DNA of 64,000 nucleotides from Clostridiales bacterium (GTDB taxonomy: Bacteria; Bacillota; Clostridia; Christensenellales; Pumilibacteraceae), in the NCBI GenBank assembly GCA_015055625.1, contig SVHU01000009.1, positions 1-64,000 on the forward strand, given 5' to 3'. The position numbers and the translations under genes are program-made. Each line of letters starts with the position of its first letter. Positions within the stretch are counted from its first letter, which is position 1. The notes beneath the pieces were generated by a model, which worked only from the letters and a program-made list of their open reading frames with translations, did no database searches and was not told where the DNA came from. Positions 1 to 7,894 of this stretch are shown piece after piece.

Positions 1-1
1 T

Positions 2-274
2 ACCGCTTGCGCTCCCATTCCTGTAGAATTGTTAAGGGAAATCTATAAATATGCAAATATTTTCTCCTACGTTGATAAATCTATTCCTGTATATACAAGT
101 GCAGGATTTGAATGTGTGTATAACCACGAAGGAGGAGTGGTAAAGTTATATAGGCCAAAGCCTTCCTATCTTGTGGACTGCTTTAGCGGTGAGCGGTATT
201 ACGTAGATAAAAATGGAACTGAAGTTGTATTTAATGCGCACGAAACAAAGTTTTTTATGGTAGAAGAACAGTAA
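2..274 (+). CDS. C-terminal end of a protein cut by the window start (possible glycosidase tail)
   Basis: The reading frame is open from base 2 and ends at a TAA at 272-274, giving about 90 residues of a C-terminus. The visible part reads as beta strands and includes LVDCFSGERYY, YVDKNGTEV and HETKFF. This kind of tail (attributes of a sugar-binding or greek-key domain closing a TIM-barrel glycosidase) is seen at the end of many uncharacterised GH proteins, but no catalytic motif is visible. The first possible start inside the window (TTG at 29) is not credible because the frame runs upstream without a stop. It is followed by a terminator at 453-486. Function is not assignable from this fragment; the GH link is inferred mainly from the neighbouring genes. 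Confidence 0.6.
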   Translation, partial: TACAPIPVELLREIYKYANIFSYVDKSIPVYTSAGFECVYNHEGGVVKLYRPKPSYLVDCFSGERYYVDKNGTEVVFNAHETKFFMVEEQ

Positions 275-705
275 ATAAATCTGCGTACGAACGACGTCGA
301 AAGATTTTGTCATTTTCGTTGAAATTCTGCCTGTTCGGCGACAGTTTTTGTTATAAAACAAATTGAATTTAGACGAAAGTTACAAAAACTTTTTGCTTTA
401 GGCATATTAAATTTTATAACAAAAAAACAAAATAAAATAGCTAATATTTTTAAACACTCTGCAAAACTAGCAGGGTGTTTTTTTATTACTTACAATATGT
501 TCCACAAAAAGTTAAAACACACCTGAACTTAGATGTTTTGATTCGTATTGAAAGTGTCTAACATTTGGAAAAATTTCGTTGTTGATGAATGTTTTTAAGA
601 GTTGATTAGTTTTACATATTTTTTGACGAATTTTACATATTATTTTCTAAAAAACTATGATATAATAAAATTATTAAGTAAAGCAAATAGTAAAGGAGAA
701 AATAA
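275..705. other. Intergenic region with terminator and GH39 promoter
   Basis: This 430-base gap holds no convincing gene. Bases 284-345 are a GC-richer stretch with no coding signal that I recognise. Bases 382-489 match, in order, a 3-prime cassette found again downstream of other genes (see terminators). The right end carries an extended -10 element (TATGATATAAT, 656-666) for the GH39 gene at 706, without a convincing -35 at the usual spacing. Confidence 0.6.
453..486 (+). terminator. Rho-independent terminator, cassette copy 1
   Basis: Arms AACACTCTGC (453-462) and GCAGGGTGTT (470-479) pair with one G-U, followed by a T run. The sequence just before the stem, AATAGCTAATATTTTTAA, is conserved in the other copies, as is CAAAAACTTTTTGC further upstream (383-396). 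Confidence 0.85.
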
Positions 706-2013
706 ATGGCAAAAATTACGGTGGATTTTACAAAAACAATAGGTAAAGTTAAGCCTATGCACGCAGTAAATAACGGACCTGTTCGTCCGGCAAGAATGTT
801 TTCAAAGTCCGGCAACTTCGAAAGCTATAAAGCTCTTTGTTTGCCATACGCAAGAAACCACGACGCGGCGTTTTGCGCTTCGTACGGTGGAGAACATACA
901 GTTGATATCAACGCGATTTTCCCCAATTTCGATGCTGATCCATACAATCCCGACTCATACGATTTTGCTTGCACGGATAAGTATACGCAGGATATTTTGG
1001 ATGCGGGTACTAAGGTTTTTTATAGATTAGGAAACAAGATTGACCACAGAGTAAAAAAGTACGATTCTCTTCCACCTAAGGACTATAAAAAGTGGGCGGT
1101 AATTTGTGAACATATTATCAAGCACTATAACGAAGGTTGGGCAAACGGCTTTTTCCACAATATCGAGTATTGGGAAATTTGGAACGAACCCGAAAACGGA
1201 GCAGAGTGTTGGTACGCACCTTTCGACGACTTTTTGCCTTTTTACGTGACGGCAGCAAAGCACCTTAAAGATAAGTTCCCTAGCCTAAAAATCGGTGGAC
1301 CTGCGTTTGCAACCTATGGTATTATTAGTGACCTTATGCCACGTTTTCTTGCATACGTACGCGACAATAACGCACCATTGGACTTCTTCTCTTGGCATCT
1401 GTACCGTCCAAGTACCGAAATTTACGAAGAAAAAATCAATGCGGTAAGACAAGCCTTGGATAGCTATGGCTTTACAAAAACCGAGAGTATTCTCAACGAG
1501 TGGAACTACGTCATAAATTGGCACGACGGACTCAGAGAATCCAAACAACATATTATCGGAATCAAGGGCGCAGTTTTCTATCTTGCAACTATGATCACAG
1601 GTCAGAACAATCCACTTGATATGTTGATGTATTACGATGCAAGAAATGGATCAACTCTTAATGGAATATTTGACTTTTACACCTTCGACCACCTAAAAGG
1701 TTATTATGCGTTCTGGTTGTTCTCTCAGGTTTATCAGTTAGGAACTCAAACGGAAGGAAAGAGCAACGATAAGGAAGTTTATGTGTTATCTGCAGTTGGC
1801 GAGGACAAGCAGGGAATTCTTATAACCTACTTTACCAACAACGAAAAGGCGAGCAGGAAGAAAATAAAGTTGAACGTAAACGGTGGACGTGCTTCTTATG
1901 AAATGCTTGTTCTTGACAAAACTCACGATGCGCAAAGCGTAGGTATTGTTGAGATTAAAGACGGAGTAGTCGAGCTTTCACTCAAACCCAATACCGCAAT
2001 TTACCTTAGATAA
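706..2013 (+). CDS. GH39-like glycosidase (beta-xylosidase family), first paralogue
   Basis: A 435-residue protein with the fold signatures of a clan GH-A (beta/alpha)8 hydrolase. The motif YWEIWNEPE places the likely acid/base at E161, and LNEWNY places the nucleophile at E265; FFSWH near 227-231 is also typical of GH39. GH39 enzymes cleave beta-xylosides or alpha-iduronides with retention, but the real substrate here is unknown. There is no signal peptide, so it should act in the cytoplasm. The start ATG has AAGGAG 8 bases upstream. The C-terminal 90 residues form the small beta domain and are nearly identical to a remnant at 3391-3663. It heads a GH39 pair; a third paralogue lies at 54595. 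Confidence 0.8.
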   Translation: MAKITVDFTKTIGKVKPMHAVNNGPVRPARMFSKSGNFESYKALCLPYARNHDAAFCASYGGEHTVDINAIFPNFDADPYNPDSYDFACTDKYTQDILDAGTKVFYRLGNKIDHRVKKYDSLPPKDYKKWAVICEHIIKHYNEGWANGFFHNIEYWEIWNEPENGAECWYAPFDDFLPFYVTAAKHLKDKFPSLKIGGPAFATYGIISDLMPRFLAYVRDNNAPLDFFSWHLYRPSTEIYEEKINAVRQALDSYGFTKTESILNEWNYVINWHDGLRESKQHIIGIKGAVFYLATMITGQNNPLDMLMYYDARNGSTLNGIFDFYTFDHLKGYYAFWLFSQVYQLGTQTEGKSNDKEVYVLSAVGEDKQGILITYFTNNEKASRKKIKLNVNGGRASYEMLVLDKTHDAQSVGIVEIKDGVVELSLKPNTAIYLR

Positions 2014-2027
2014 GGAGGAATATGATT

Positions 2028-3335
2028 ATGGCAACTATAAAAGTAGATCTTAGCAAAAAAGTAAAGGATATGAAGATAATGCACGCAGGCGGACAGCCTC
2101 CTGTGATTGGAGCAAGCTTTGGTCATTTTCACTATTTGACGGAAGCAGAAATTCCATATAGCAGACTTCACGACGTAGGTGGTCCATATGGTGGAGGAAA
2201 GTACGTGGATATTCCCAATATTTTCCGTAATTTTGATGCCGACCCATATGATGAAAACAGTTATGATTTCACCTTTACCGACTGTCTTATTACCGAGCTT
2301 GTAAAGGCGGGAGTAGAACCATATTATAGATTGGGAATTACAATTGAGAACTATGCGTATATAAAAGCGTATAGAACCGCGCCGCCCAAGGACTATAAAA
2401 AGTGGGCGGTAATTTGTGAGCATATTATCCGTCACTATACCGAGGGCTGGGCAAACGGTTTTTGTTACAAGATAACGTATTGGGAAATCTGGAACGAGCC
2501 CGAAGTTTCTCGCCAACAAATGTGGAGTGGAACACCCGAGCAATACTACGAGCTTTATGACGTTGCATCAAAGCATCTTAAGTCACGGTTTCCCCATCTT
2601 AAGATAGGTGGCTATGCAAGTTGTGGTTTCTATGCGATTGCTCCACAAATTAGAATAGACCCCGAAACGCTTCTTCCCGGAACTATCCCACCGTCTGGCG
2701 CGGAACAAAACTTAATGAAGTTCTTCTACGGCTTTTTCGACTATATCAAAAAGCATAATAGCCCCATCGACTTTTTCTCGTGGCATTCGTACGCCGATAC
2801 GTCAAGAATAAAGATTATGGACGAATGGCTTAATAAGGAACTTGAAAAACTTGGTTATGCGGGTCTTGAAACACATCTTAACGAGTGGGATCCCTTTGCG
2901 CAAGAGTTTGGAACGGCTCATCACAGCGCGGAGGTTGCGGGTGTTATGCTTGCCCTTCAGCACGGTAACACCGATATTTGCTGTATCTATGATATGCGTA
3001 CAAATACCGCGCCATACTGTCCTCTTTTCGATATTCGCACCCACAAACCCATTCACGCATATTATTGTATGGTTGCGTTTAATACTTTGTATAAACTTAA
3101 GAATCAAGTGCAAACCGAAGTTGACAAAAACGGACTTTACGTAGTTTGCGCAAGTAACGGTAAAAATCACGCTATGATGATAAGTAACCTTACGGGCGAA
3201 AGAGTAGATTTGGAGTTTGAGGGCGTAGATTTGAGCGAAGCAAGATGGCACGTGATCGACAACGAGCGCTTGCTTTCCTGGTCGCCCCAAATTAAGAGGT
3301 TAGAGGTAAACGACGTCGTTCTTATCGAATGGTAA
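2028..3335 (+). CDS. GH39-like glycosidase, second paralogue
   Basis: A 435-residue paralogue of the preceding gene, 14 bases downstream and surely co-transcribed. YWEIWNEPE gives acid/base E157 and HLNEWD gives nucleophile E286, counting from the ATG at 2028. That start is preferred over the ATG at 2022 because AGGAGG (2013-2018) then sits at 9 bases rather than 3. Compared with its neighbour it has a roughly 20-residue insertion before the second half of the barrel (about 205-230) and a different C-terminal strand domain. The divergence of the active-site loops suggests a different glycan or aglycone from the first paralogue. Cytoplasmic; no signal peptide. Confidence 0.8.
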   Translation: MATIKVDLSKKVKDMKIMHAGGQPPVIGASFGHFHYLTEAEIPYSRLHDVGGPYGGGKYVDIPNIFRNFDADPYDENSYDFTFTDCLITELVKAGVEPYYRLGITIENYAYIKAYRTAPPKDYKKWAVICEHIIRHYTEGWANGFCYKITYWEIWNEPEVSRQQMWSGTPEQYYELYDVASKHLKSRFPHLKIGGYASCGFYAIAPQIRIDPETLLPGTIPPSGAEQNLMKFFYGFFDYIKKHNSPIDFFSWHSYADTSRIKIMDEWLNKELEKLGYAGLETHLNEWDPFAQEFGTAHHSAEVAGVMLALQHGNTDICCIYDMRTNTAPYCPLFDIRTHKPIHAYYCMVAFNTLYKLKNQVQTEVDKNGLYVVCASNGKNHAMMISNLTGERVDLEFEGVDLSEARWHVIDNERLLSWSPQIKRLEVNDVVLIEW

Positions 3336-3353
3336 TAAATAAGGAATAAAATT

Positions 3354-3663
3354 ATGGCAAAAATTACGGTAGATTTTACAAAAACAATTGGGAACTCAAA
3401 CGGAAGGAAAGAGCAACGATAAGGAAGTTTATGTGTTATCTGCAGTTGGTGAAGACAAGCAGGGAATTCTTATAACCTACTTTACCAACAACGAAAAGGC
3501 GAGCAGAAAGAAAATAAAGTTGAACGTAAACGGTGGACGTGCTTCTTATGAACTTCTCGCTCTTGACAAAACTCACGATGCGCAAAGCGTAGGTATTGTC
3601 GAGATTAAAGACGGCGTAGCGGAACTTTCAATCAAGCCAAACTCTGCTATCTATTTGAGATAA
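3354..3663 (+). pseudogene. Deletion remnant of a GH39 gene (first 12 codons joined to last 90)
   Basis: The first 36 bases from the ATG at 3354 repeat the start of the gene at 706 almost exactly (MAKITVDFTKTI). They then jump directly to sequence matching 1741-2013 (GTQTEGKSND onward), with only scattered substitutions. The join is out of frame: reading from the ATG gives a stop at 3420. The lost segment would be about 1 kb. The donor copies share a short TAGG-like match at the two break ends, so a short-homology deletion in a third tandem copy is the simplest explanation. The terminator cassette downstream is kept. Confidence 0.85.
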
Positions 3664-3723
3664 AAATAAAGATTATATAATTTAAATAACAAAAAACAAA
3701 ATAAAATAGTTAATATTTTTAAG

Positions 3724-3756
3724 CACTCTGCAAACTAACTGCAGGGTGTTTTTTTA
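3724..3756 (+). terminator. Rho-independent terminator, cassette copy 2
   Basis: CACTCTGC (3724-3731) pairs with GCAGGGTG (3741-3748), followed by TTTTTTT. Preceded by AATAGTTAATATTTTTAA as in copy 1, so it ends the GH39 operon. Confidence 0.85.
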
Positions 3757-3846
3757 TTACTCTAATTCTAAAACTCTCTGCGCAAATACTATAAAAAAGC
3801 AACAATAACTACCATAATTTAACAAGCAAGGCGTAAAGACATTACG

Positions 3847-4692
3847 CTAATAGCCTCTATATTTGTGTGCTTTTCGATATTGCTGAGGCGGAATTTCAAA
3901 TTTTTCTCGAAAAACTTTGATAAAGTGAGTATATGATAAAAATCCCACTTCTTCAGATATTTTAGTAATATCCAAAAGGGTTGTTAAAAGCAACTCTTTT
4001 GCTTTATTTAGACGTAAATTTATCAAAAACTGATGAATTGTTTGATTTGTGTATTCCTTAAATATACGATTAAGATACACGGGGTGATAGTTAAAACGTT
4101 GCGCAATAGTCGCGTTGGATAAATAAAAATTTTTATAATTAGAATAAATATAAGAGATAATTTCTTTAAGCGGATTATTGTTTTCGGGTTGATTTTTTAG
4201 TAGAATCTCAAACAAAATTAGCTTTAGTAATGCTGATGAAATTTGTGAATAATACGTATTTTTTTCATTATAAACATCCATAGATTTTTGGAGTTTTTCA
4301 AGAGCGTCTTCTCTATTATATTGAATAATGGGTTTGGATAAGTCGGTTGGTAAATCATATTTTAACAACTTTTTTTCGTCATAATTTTCCACCATAGAAA
4401 TACCAATAACGTCCGAAATATACGAAAAATCGCTTGTCAAGTCGTAGTTGACGATAAGAAGTTTAATTGAATTATTGTCGTCGAATTGAAATCTATAACA
4501 AGTTTTGGGCGGTAGATAAATCATAGTGTAAGGATTTAGGGAGTATTCAGTATTTTCAATGAAAAACTTACCGCTTCCTTCTATGACAAAAAACAATCTG
4601 CAATCGTAGCAAACCGAATTTTTTAGAGTTTGAAGATATGACGAATGAATTGCGTAATATCTAATAAACGGATTTATTTCTTCAAGTTTCAT
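3847..4692 (-). CDS. AraC-family transcriptional regulator
   Basis: A 281-residue regulator. The N-terminal half (about 1-160) is a cupin-like sensor domain; the C-terminal 100 residues carry two helix-turn-helix units, with NATIAQRFNYHPVYLNRIFKEY followed by DITKISEEVGFLSYTHFIKVFR and the closing PPQQYRK. AraC proteins of this layout sense a sugar or oligosaccharide and activate neighbouring catabolic genes. It is transcribed divergently from the YgjV-GH106-GH36 genes across a 160-base AT-rich gap, the standard position for their regulator. The target assignment is inference. Confidence 0.9.
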   Translation of the reverse strand: MKLEEINPFIRYYAIHSSYLQTLKNSVCYDCRLFFVIEGSGKFFIENTEYSLNPYTMIYLPPKTCYRFQFDDNNSIKLLIVNYDLTSDFSYISDVIGISMVENYDEKKLLKYDLPTDLSKPIIQYNREDALEKLQKSMDVYNEKNTYYSQISSALLKLILFEILLKNQPENNNPLKEIISYIYSNYKNFYLSNATIAQRFNYHPVYLNRIFKEYTNQTIHQFLINLRLNKAKELLLTTLLDITKISEEVGFLSYTHFIKVFREKFEIPPQQYRKAHKYRGY

Positions 4693-4856
4693 CTTTATTC
4701 TTCCTTAATAGTTTTGTTTATTATATCATATATAGCAAATTAGTTCAATCAAAAAAGTTTATTTTACTATGTAATCTATTATTATTTTAATATTTTTTAT
4801 GGTGAAAAAGTTTTATAATAATATAAAATACAAAAAAAAAGAGTTGGTGAATTATA

Positions 4857-5396
4857 CTGTTTTGGATAGGACAAGGTATTGGTTTTGTTGGGGTGATAAT
4901 AAGCTTTATTATCTTTCAGCAAAAAAATAAAAATAAAATGATATTGTATAAACTTCTTTCCGATATCATTTGGGCATTACATTATGGATTTATAGGCGCG
5001 TATTCGGGAATGGCGGTTGCTCTTGTAAATATTCCGCGAGAAGTAGTGTATTACTGTCAAAACAAAAATAAAAACAATAGTCCAATTTCTTTAGTTGTAT
5101 TTGGCATTATAAACGTTGTTTTTGCAATAATAACTTGGAAAAACGTGTTTAGTTTATTTCCTACGTTTGCGTCAATTTCAGCAATGTTTGCTTTTTGGCT
5201 AAATAACGTAAAGGCTACTAAAAAAATTTCGTTGGTAGTTTCGGTTTTAATGTTAACTTACGATATTTTTAATTCGTCGTATATGGGAATACTTAATGAA
5301 ATAATTACTTTAATTTCTATTATTGTGGCGCTAACCGTGTTGTTGAGAAATAAAAAAGAGATAAGCGAAGCGGAAAAGGAGAAAGAAAATGAGTAG
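4857..5396 (+). CDS. YgjV-like small integral membrane protein
   Basis: About 179 residues with four or five hydrophobic segments, resembling the YgjV family of inner-membrane proteins of unknown function. Homology of the first segment (FWIGQGIGFVGVIISF) shows that the coding region extends upstream of the first usual start (GTG at 4893); the frame is open back to a TGA at 4848-4850, and only ATT, ATA or CTG codons (4851, 4854, 4857) are available there. The CTG at 4857 is a guess. The 3-prime end overlaps the next gene by 8 bases, indicating translational coupling. It might export or sense a sugar product, but that is only suggested by position. Confidence 0.65.
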   Translation: MFWIGQGIGFVGVIISFIIFQQKNKNKMILYKLLSDIIWALHYGFIGAYSGMAVALVNIPREVVYYCQNKNKNNSPISLVVFGIINVVFAIITWKNVFSLFPTFASISAMFAFWLNNVKATKKISLVVSVLMLTYDIFNSSYMGILNEIITLISIIVALTVLLRNKKEISEAEKEKENE

Positions 5397-7749
5397 ATTA
5401 GTTCCTATGTTTGCGCTAACTGGTAAGCCTAAAAAAGAGCAAATAGAAGAGAAAATGTTAGGATTCTTAAGTCAAGGAATTAACGAAATAATGTTATACG
5501 CTCGTTCGGGATGCGAACTTGAATATATGACGGAAGAATGGCTTAAAACCTGCGAAGATTGTGTACTTCTAGCGGAAAAATACGGTGTTAAGTTGTGGAT
5601 TTACGATGAATTTAATTGGCCGTCAGGATCGTGTGGTGGAAAGGTTGCAAAACTTGATAAAGAGTTTTGCGCTAAATATCTAGAAATTGTAGACGGCAAG
5701 ATTGTGGTACGATACGAAAATCCTTATACTTCAACTGCCGACGATGGAACGATGCAAGAAAAACGCTTTAGCGTCGATATGCTTAATCCTGATGCTACGC
5801 GCGCGTTCATTTCGTTAACGCACGAGATATACAAGCAAAAATTTGGACAGTATTTTGGCAAAGTTATTCTTGGATTTTTTACAGACGAGCCAAGTTTTTC
5901 CTACTATTCCTCGGTAGAAAATCCCGCGTATTATGATGGTGTTTGGGCAGATTATAAGGTAAAATATTCTCGCGACGGACAAAAGGATTTCTTATCTAAA
6001 GACGAAGGATTTTATCCGCGTTATATAACCTTACTTGGCGAACGCTTTGCAAAATCGTACCTAAAACAAATAAACGAATGGTGTGTAAATAACGATTTGA
6101 TTTTTACGGGACATTTGTTTTTAGATAGTGGAATTAAAGATGCAATTAAGGCGAACGGTGAAATATTGTGTACCTTAGCAGAGTTTGGGATGCCTGGAGT
6201 CGATAAGATTACAAACAGAGTTAATCCAAGTAAAGATTTTCTCTTTTCATACGCTACGTATTTACGTAAAAAGGGCAAAACCGACGTTATGGGAGAAATG
6301 TTTGCGTTAGGCCCTTGCTCTTTGCCGTATGCAAGAAAACGTCAAATGTTGTGGTATGCCGCAGCGTATGGTGTAAGCAAATATTTTGTTGCCGTTTCAC
6401 ATTTGGACTTGCGAGGTAATAAGTTGAAAATCGATTATTTTCACGATTTCTCCCCTTCATCGCCCGATTTTACAGGAGCAAAAGAGCTAGAAAAGACCGC
6501 AGAACTTGCAAGTATTTATGCAAACAAGAAACCGCTTGAAGAAATTGTTATCAAATATCCCTATCAGTTATTATTGAAAGAATACGTGTCGGGCGAAAAA
6601 CTGATAGACGAACGTTTTTTAGGGCTTATTGACCACATCATAAAAGAACAATACACTTACGTTCTTGCAAAAGAAGATGATGAAAAGTGCGGAAAAATGT
6701 GCATACGTTTTACGCAAAACGGTTACACAGATGAAATTTCGGGCAAAAATTTTAACTCGATAGATGAAATAATTTCTTTCGCCTCAACTTGTATTGATCG
6801 CAAAATAAAAGTGTTAAACGAAGACTTAACTCTTGCAACAAACGTTTTAGTTAGAAATTATAAAGACGGCTCGTTTGTAATTTTAGACCGTAACGTGAAT
6901 GCCATTGGCGGTAGAAATCTTTTACTAAAAACATCAACTACTACAACACAAATATTCCTAAACGATTTTGGAGTATATCTTAGCGAAGACAAGGAAGAAA
7001 CGTTTGGAGATAAACTTAATATAAGCAATATTTCATATTTTTATTGCAACGACAATTTTTATAGACCACACTTTATGAACAACGACAATGTTGAGTTTTT
7101 CGTTGAGAATGATTTACAAGTCGAGTTATACAAAAGGGTAGACGAGAGCGAAACTATTTATTTGGATGGGAATTTGATTGAATTTAACGAAAGAGCGAAT
7201 TCTTTACCTCGTTCGATGTCTAAATTGTATGTAAAATCAAATAAAGTTGCCCTAATCAAAGGAAGGCATTGCTTACAAACGCAAATAAAAGATTTTCCAT
7301 TTTTACCTAGCGTGTTAATTAGTGGAGATTTTAATATAAATAAAAACTTATTAATTTCTCGTGATAAAAACAAGGTTGCAAACGAAAGGTTTTATGGTTG
7401 CGCAGGTATTACGTTTAACGTTGATTTGCCACAAAATCATAGCGCAAAACTAAAATACAATTCTAACAATCTTGTTTCTGAAGTATACGTTGATGGGGTT
7501 AAAGTGGAAACGAATGCGTACGCGCCTTGTTTTGCGCGCATACCTAAGGAATATTCGGGTCGTAATATTACGATAAAAATTGCCTGTTATTCGTCCTACG
7601 CACCGCTTTGGGGTGATTTTATGACAGCAACCAACACTAAGGATTTATTTCAATATCCACCTGCAAGATTAGCTTATAACAATAAAACGTTATTTCAATC
7701 CGTACCTGAAAAACTAAATTTGACGGGTATCGAGTTGTTTGTCGTTTGA
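5389..7749 (+). CDS. GH106-like TIM-barrel glycosidase
   Basis: A 786-residue protein with no signal peptide. The segment WIYDEFNWPSGSCGGKV (about 63-79) and FFTDEP (about 163-168) are the kind of acidic active-site motifs seen in GH106 alpha-L-rhamnosidases and in related uncharacterised enzymes; MGEMF near 303 may be a further catalytic-face motif. The C-terminal third looks like a beta-sandwich (galactose-binding-like). It overlaps the YgjV-like gene by 8 bases, with AAAGGAG just before its ATG. I am confident that it is a large clan-A-like glycosidase, less so of the family; the substrate could be an alpha-L-rhamnoside or another deoxysugar. Confidence 0.55.
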   Translation: MSRLVPMFALTGKPKKEQIEEKMLGFLSQGINEIMLYARSGCELEYMTEEWLKTCEDCVLLAEKYGVKLWIYDEFNWPSGSCGGKVAKLDKEFCAKYLEIVDGKIVVRYENPYTSTADDGTMQEKRFSVDMLNPDATRAFISLTHEIYKQKFGQYFGKVILGFFTDEPSFSYYSSVENPAYYDGVWADYKVKYSRDGQKDFLSKDEGFYPRYITLLGERFAKSYLKQINEWCVNNDLIFTGHLFLDSGIKDAIKANGEILCTLAEFGMPGVDKITNRVNPSKDFLFSYATYLRKKGKTDVMGEMFALGPCSLPYARKRQMLWYAAAYGVSKYFVAVSHLDLRGNKLKIDYFHDFSPSSPDFTGAKELEKTAELASIYANKKPLEEIVIKYPYQLLLKEYVSGEKLIDERFLGLIDHIIKEQYTYVLAKEDDEKCGKMCIRFTQNGYTDEISGKNFNSIDEIISFASTCIDRKIKVLNEDLTLATNVLVRNYKDGSFVILDRNVNAIGGRNLLLKTSTTTTQIFLNDFGVYLSEDKEETFGDKLNISNISYFYCNDNFYRPHFMNNDNVEFFVENDLQVELYKRVDESETIYLDGNLIEFNERANSLPRSMSKLYVKSNKVALIKGRHCLQTQIKDFPFLPSVLISGDFNINKNLLISRDKNKVANERFYGCAGITFNVDLPQNHSAKLKYNSNNLVSEVYVDGVKVETNAYAPCFARIPKEYSGRNITIKIACYSSYAPLWGDFMTATNTKDLFQYPPARLAYNNKTLFQSVPEKLNLTGIELFVV

Positions 7750-7894
7750 AAAATCATCAAGTTGTGCTATAGTATAAGTGACGAGTAGAAAACTTATAAA
7801 CGCGTTAGGGATAGCGTTCTGTTTGTAAAAAACGTTTTAGGGAAAGAGAAAAATGGAAATTTTCTCGTTTCGATTATGAAAGAGGGGTTAAATA

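Noticed and set aside
284..345. GC-richer block as a repeat or RNA gene
   Set aside because: No second copy in the window and no tRNA or riboswitch-like fold that I could recognise.
505..580. GTGTCTAACATTTGG as an insertion-sequence end like that at 28750
   Set aside because: Only a partial match and no transposase sequence beside it.
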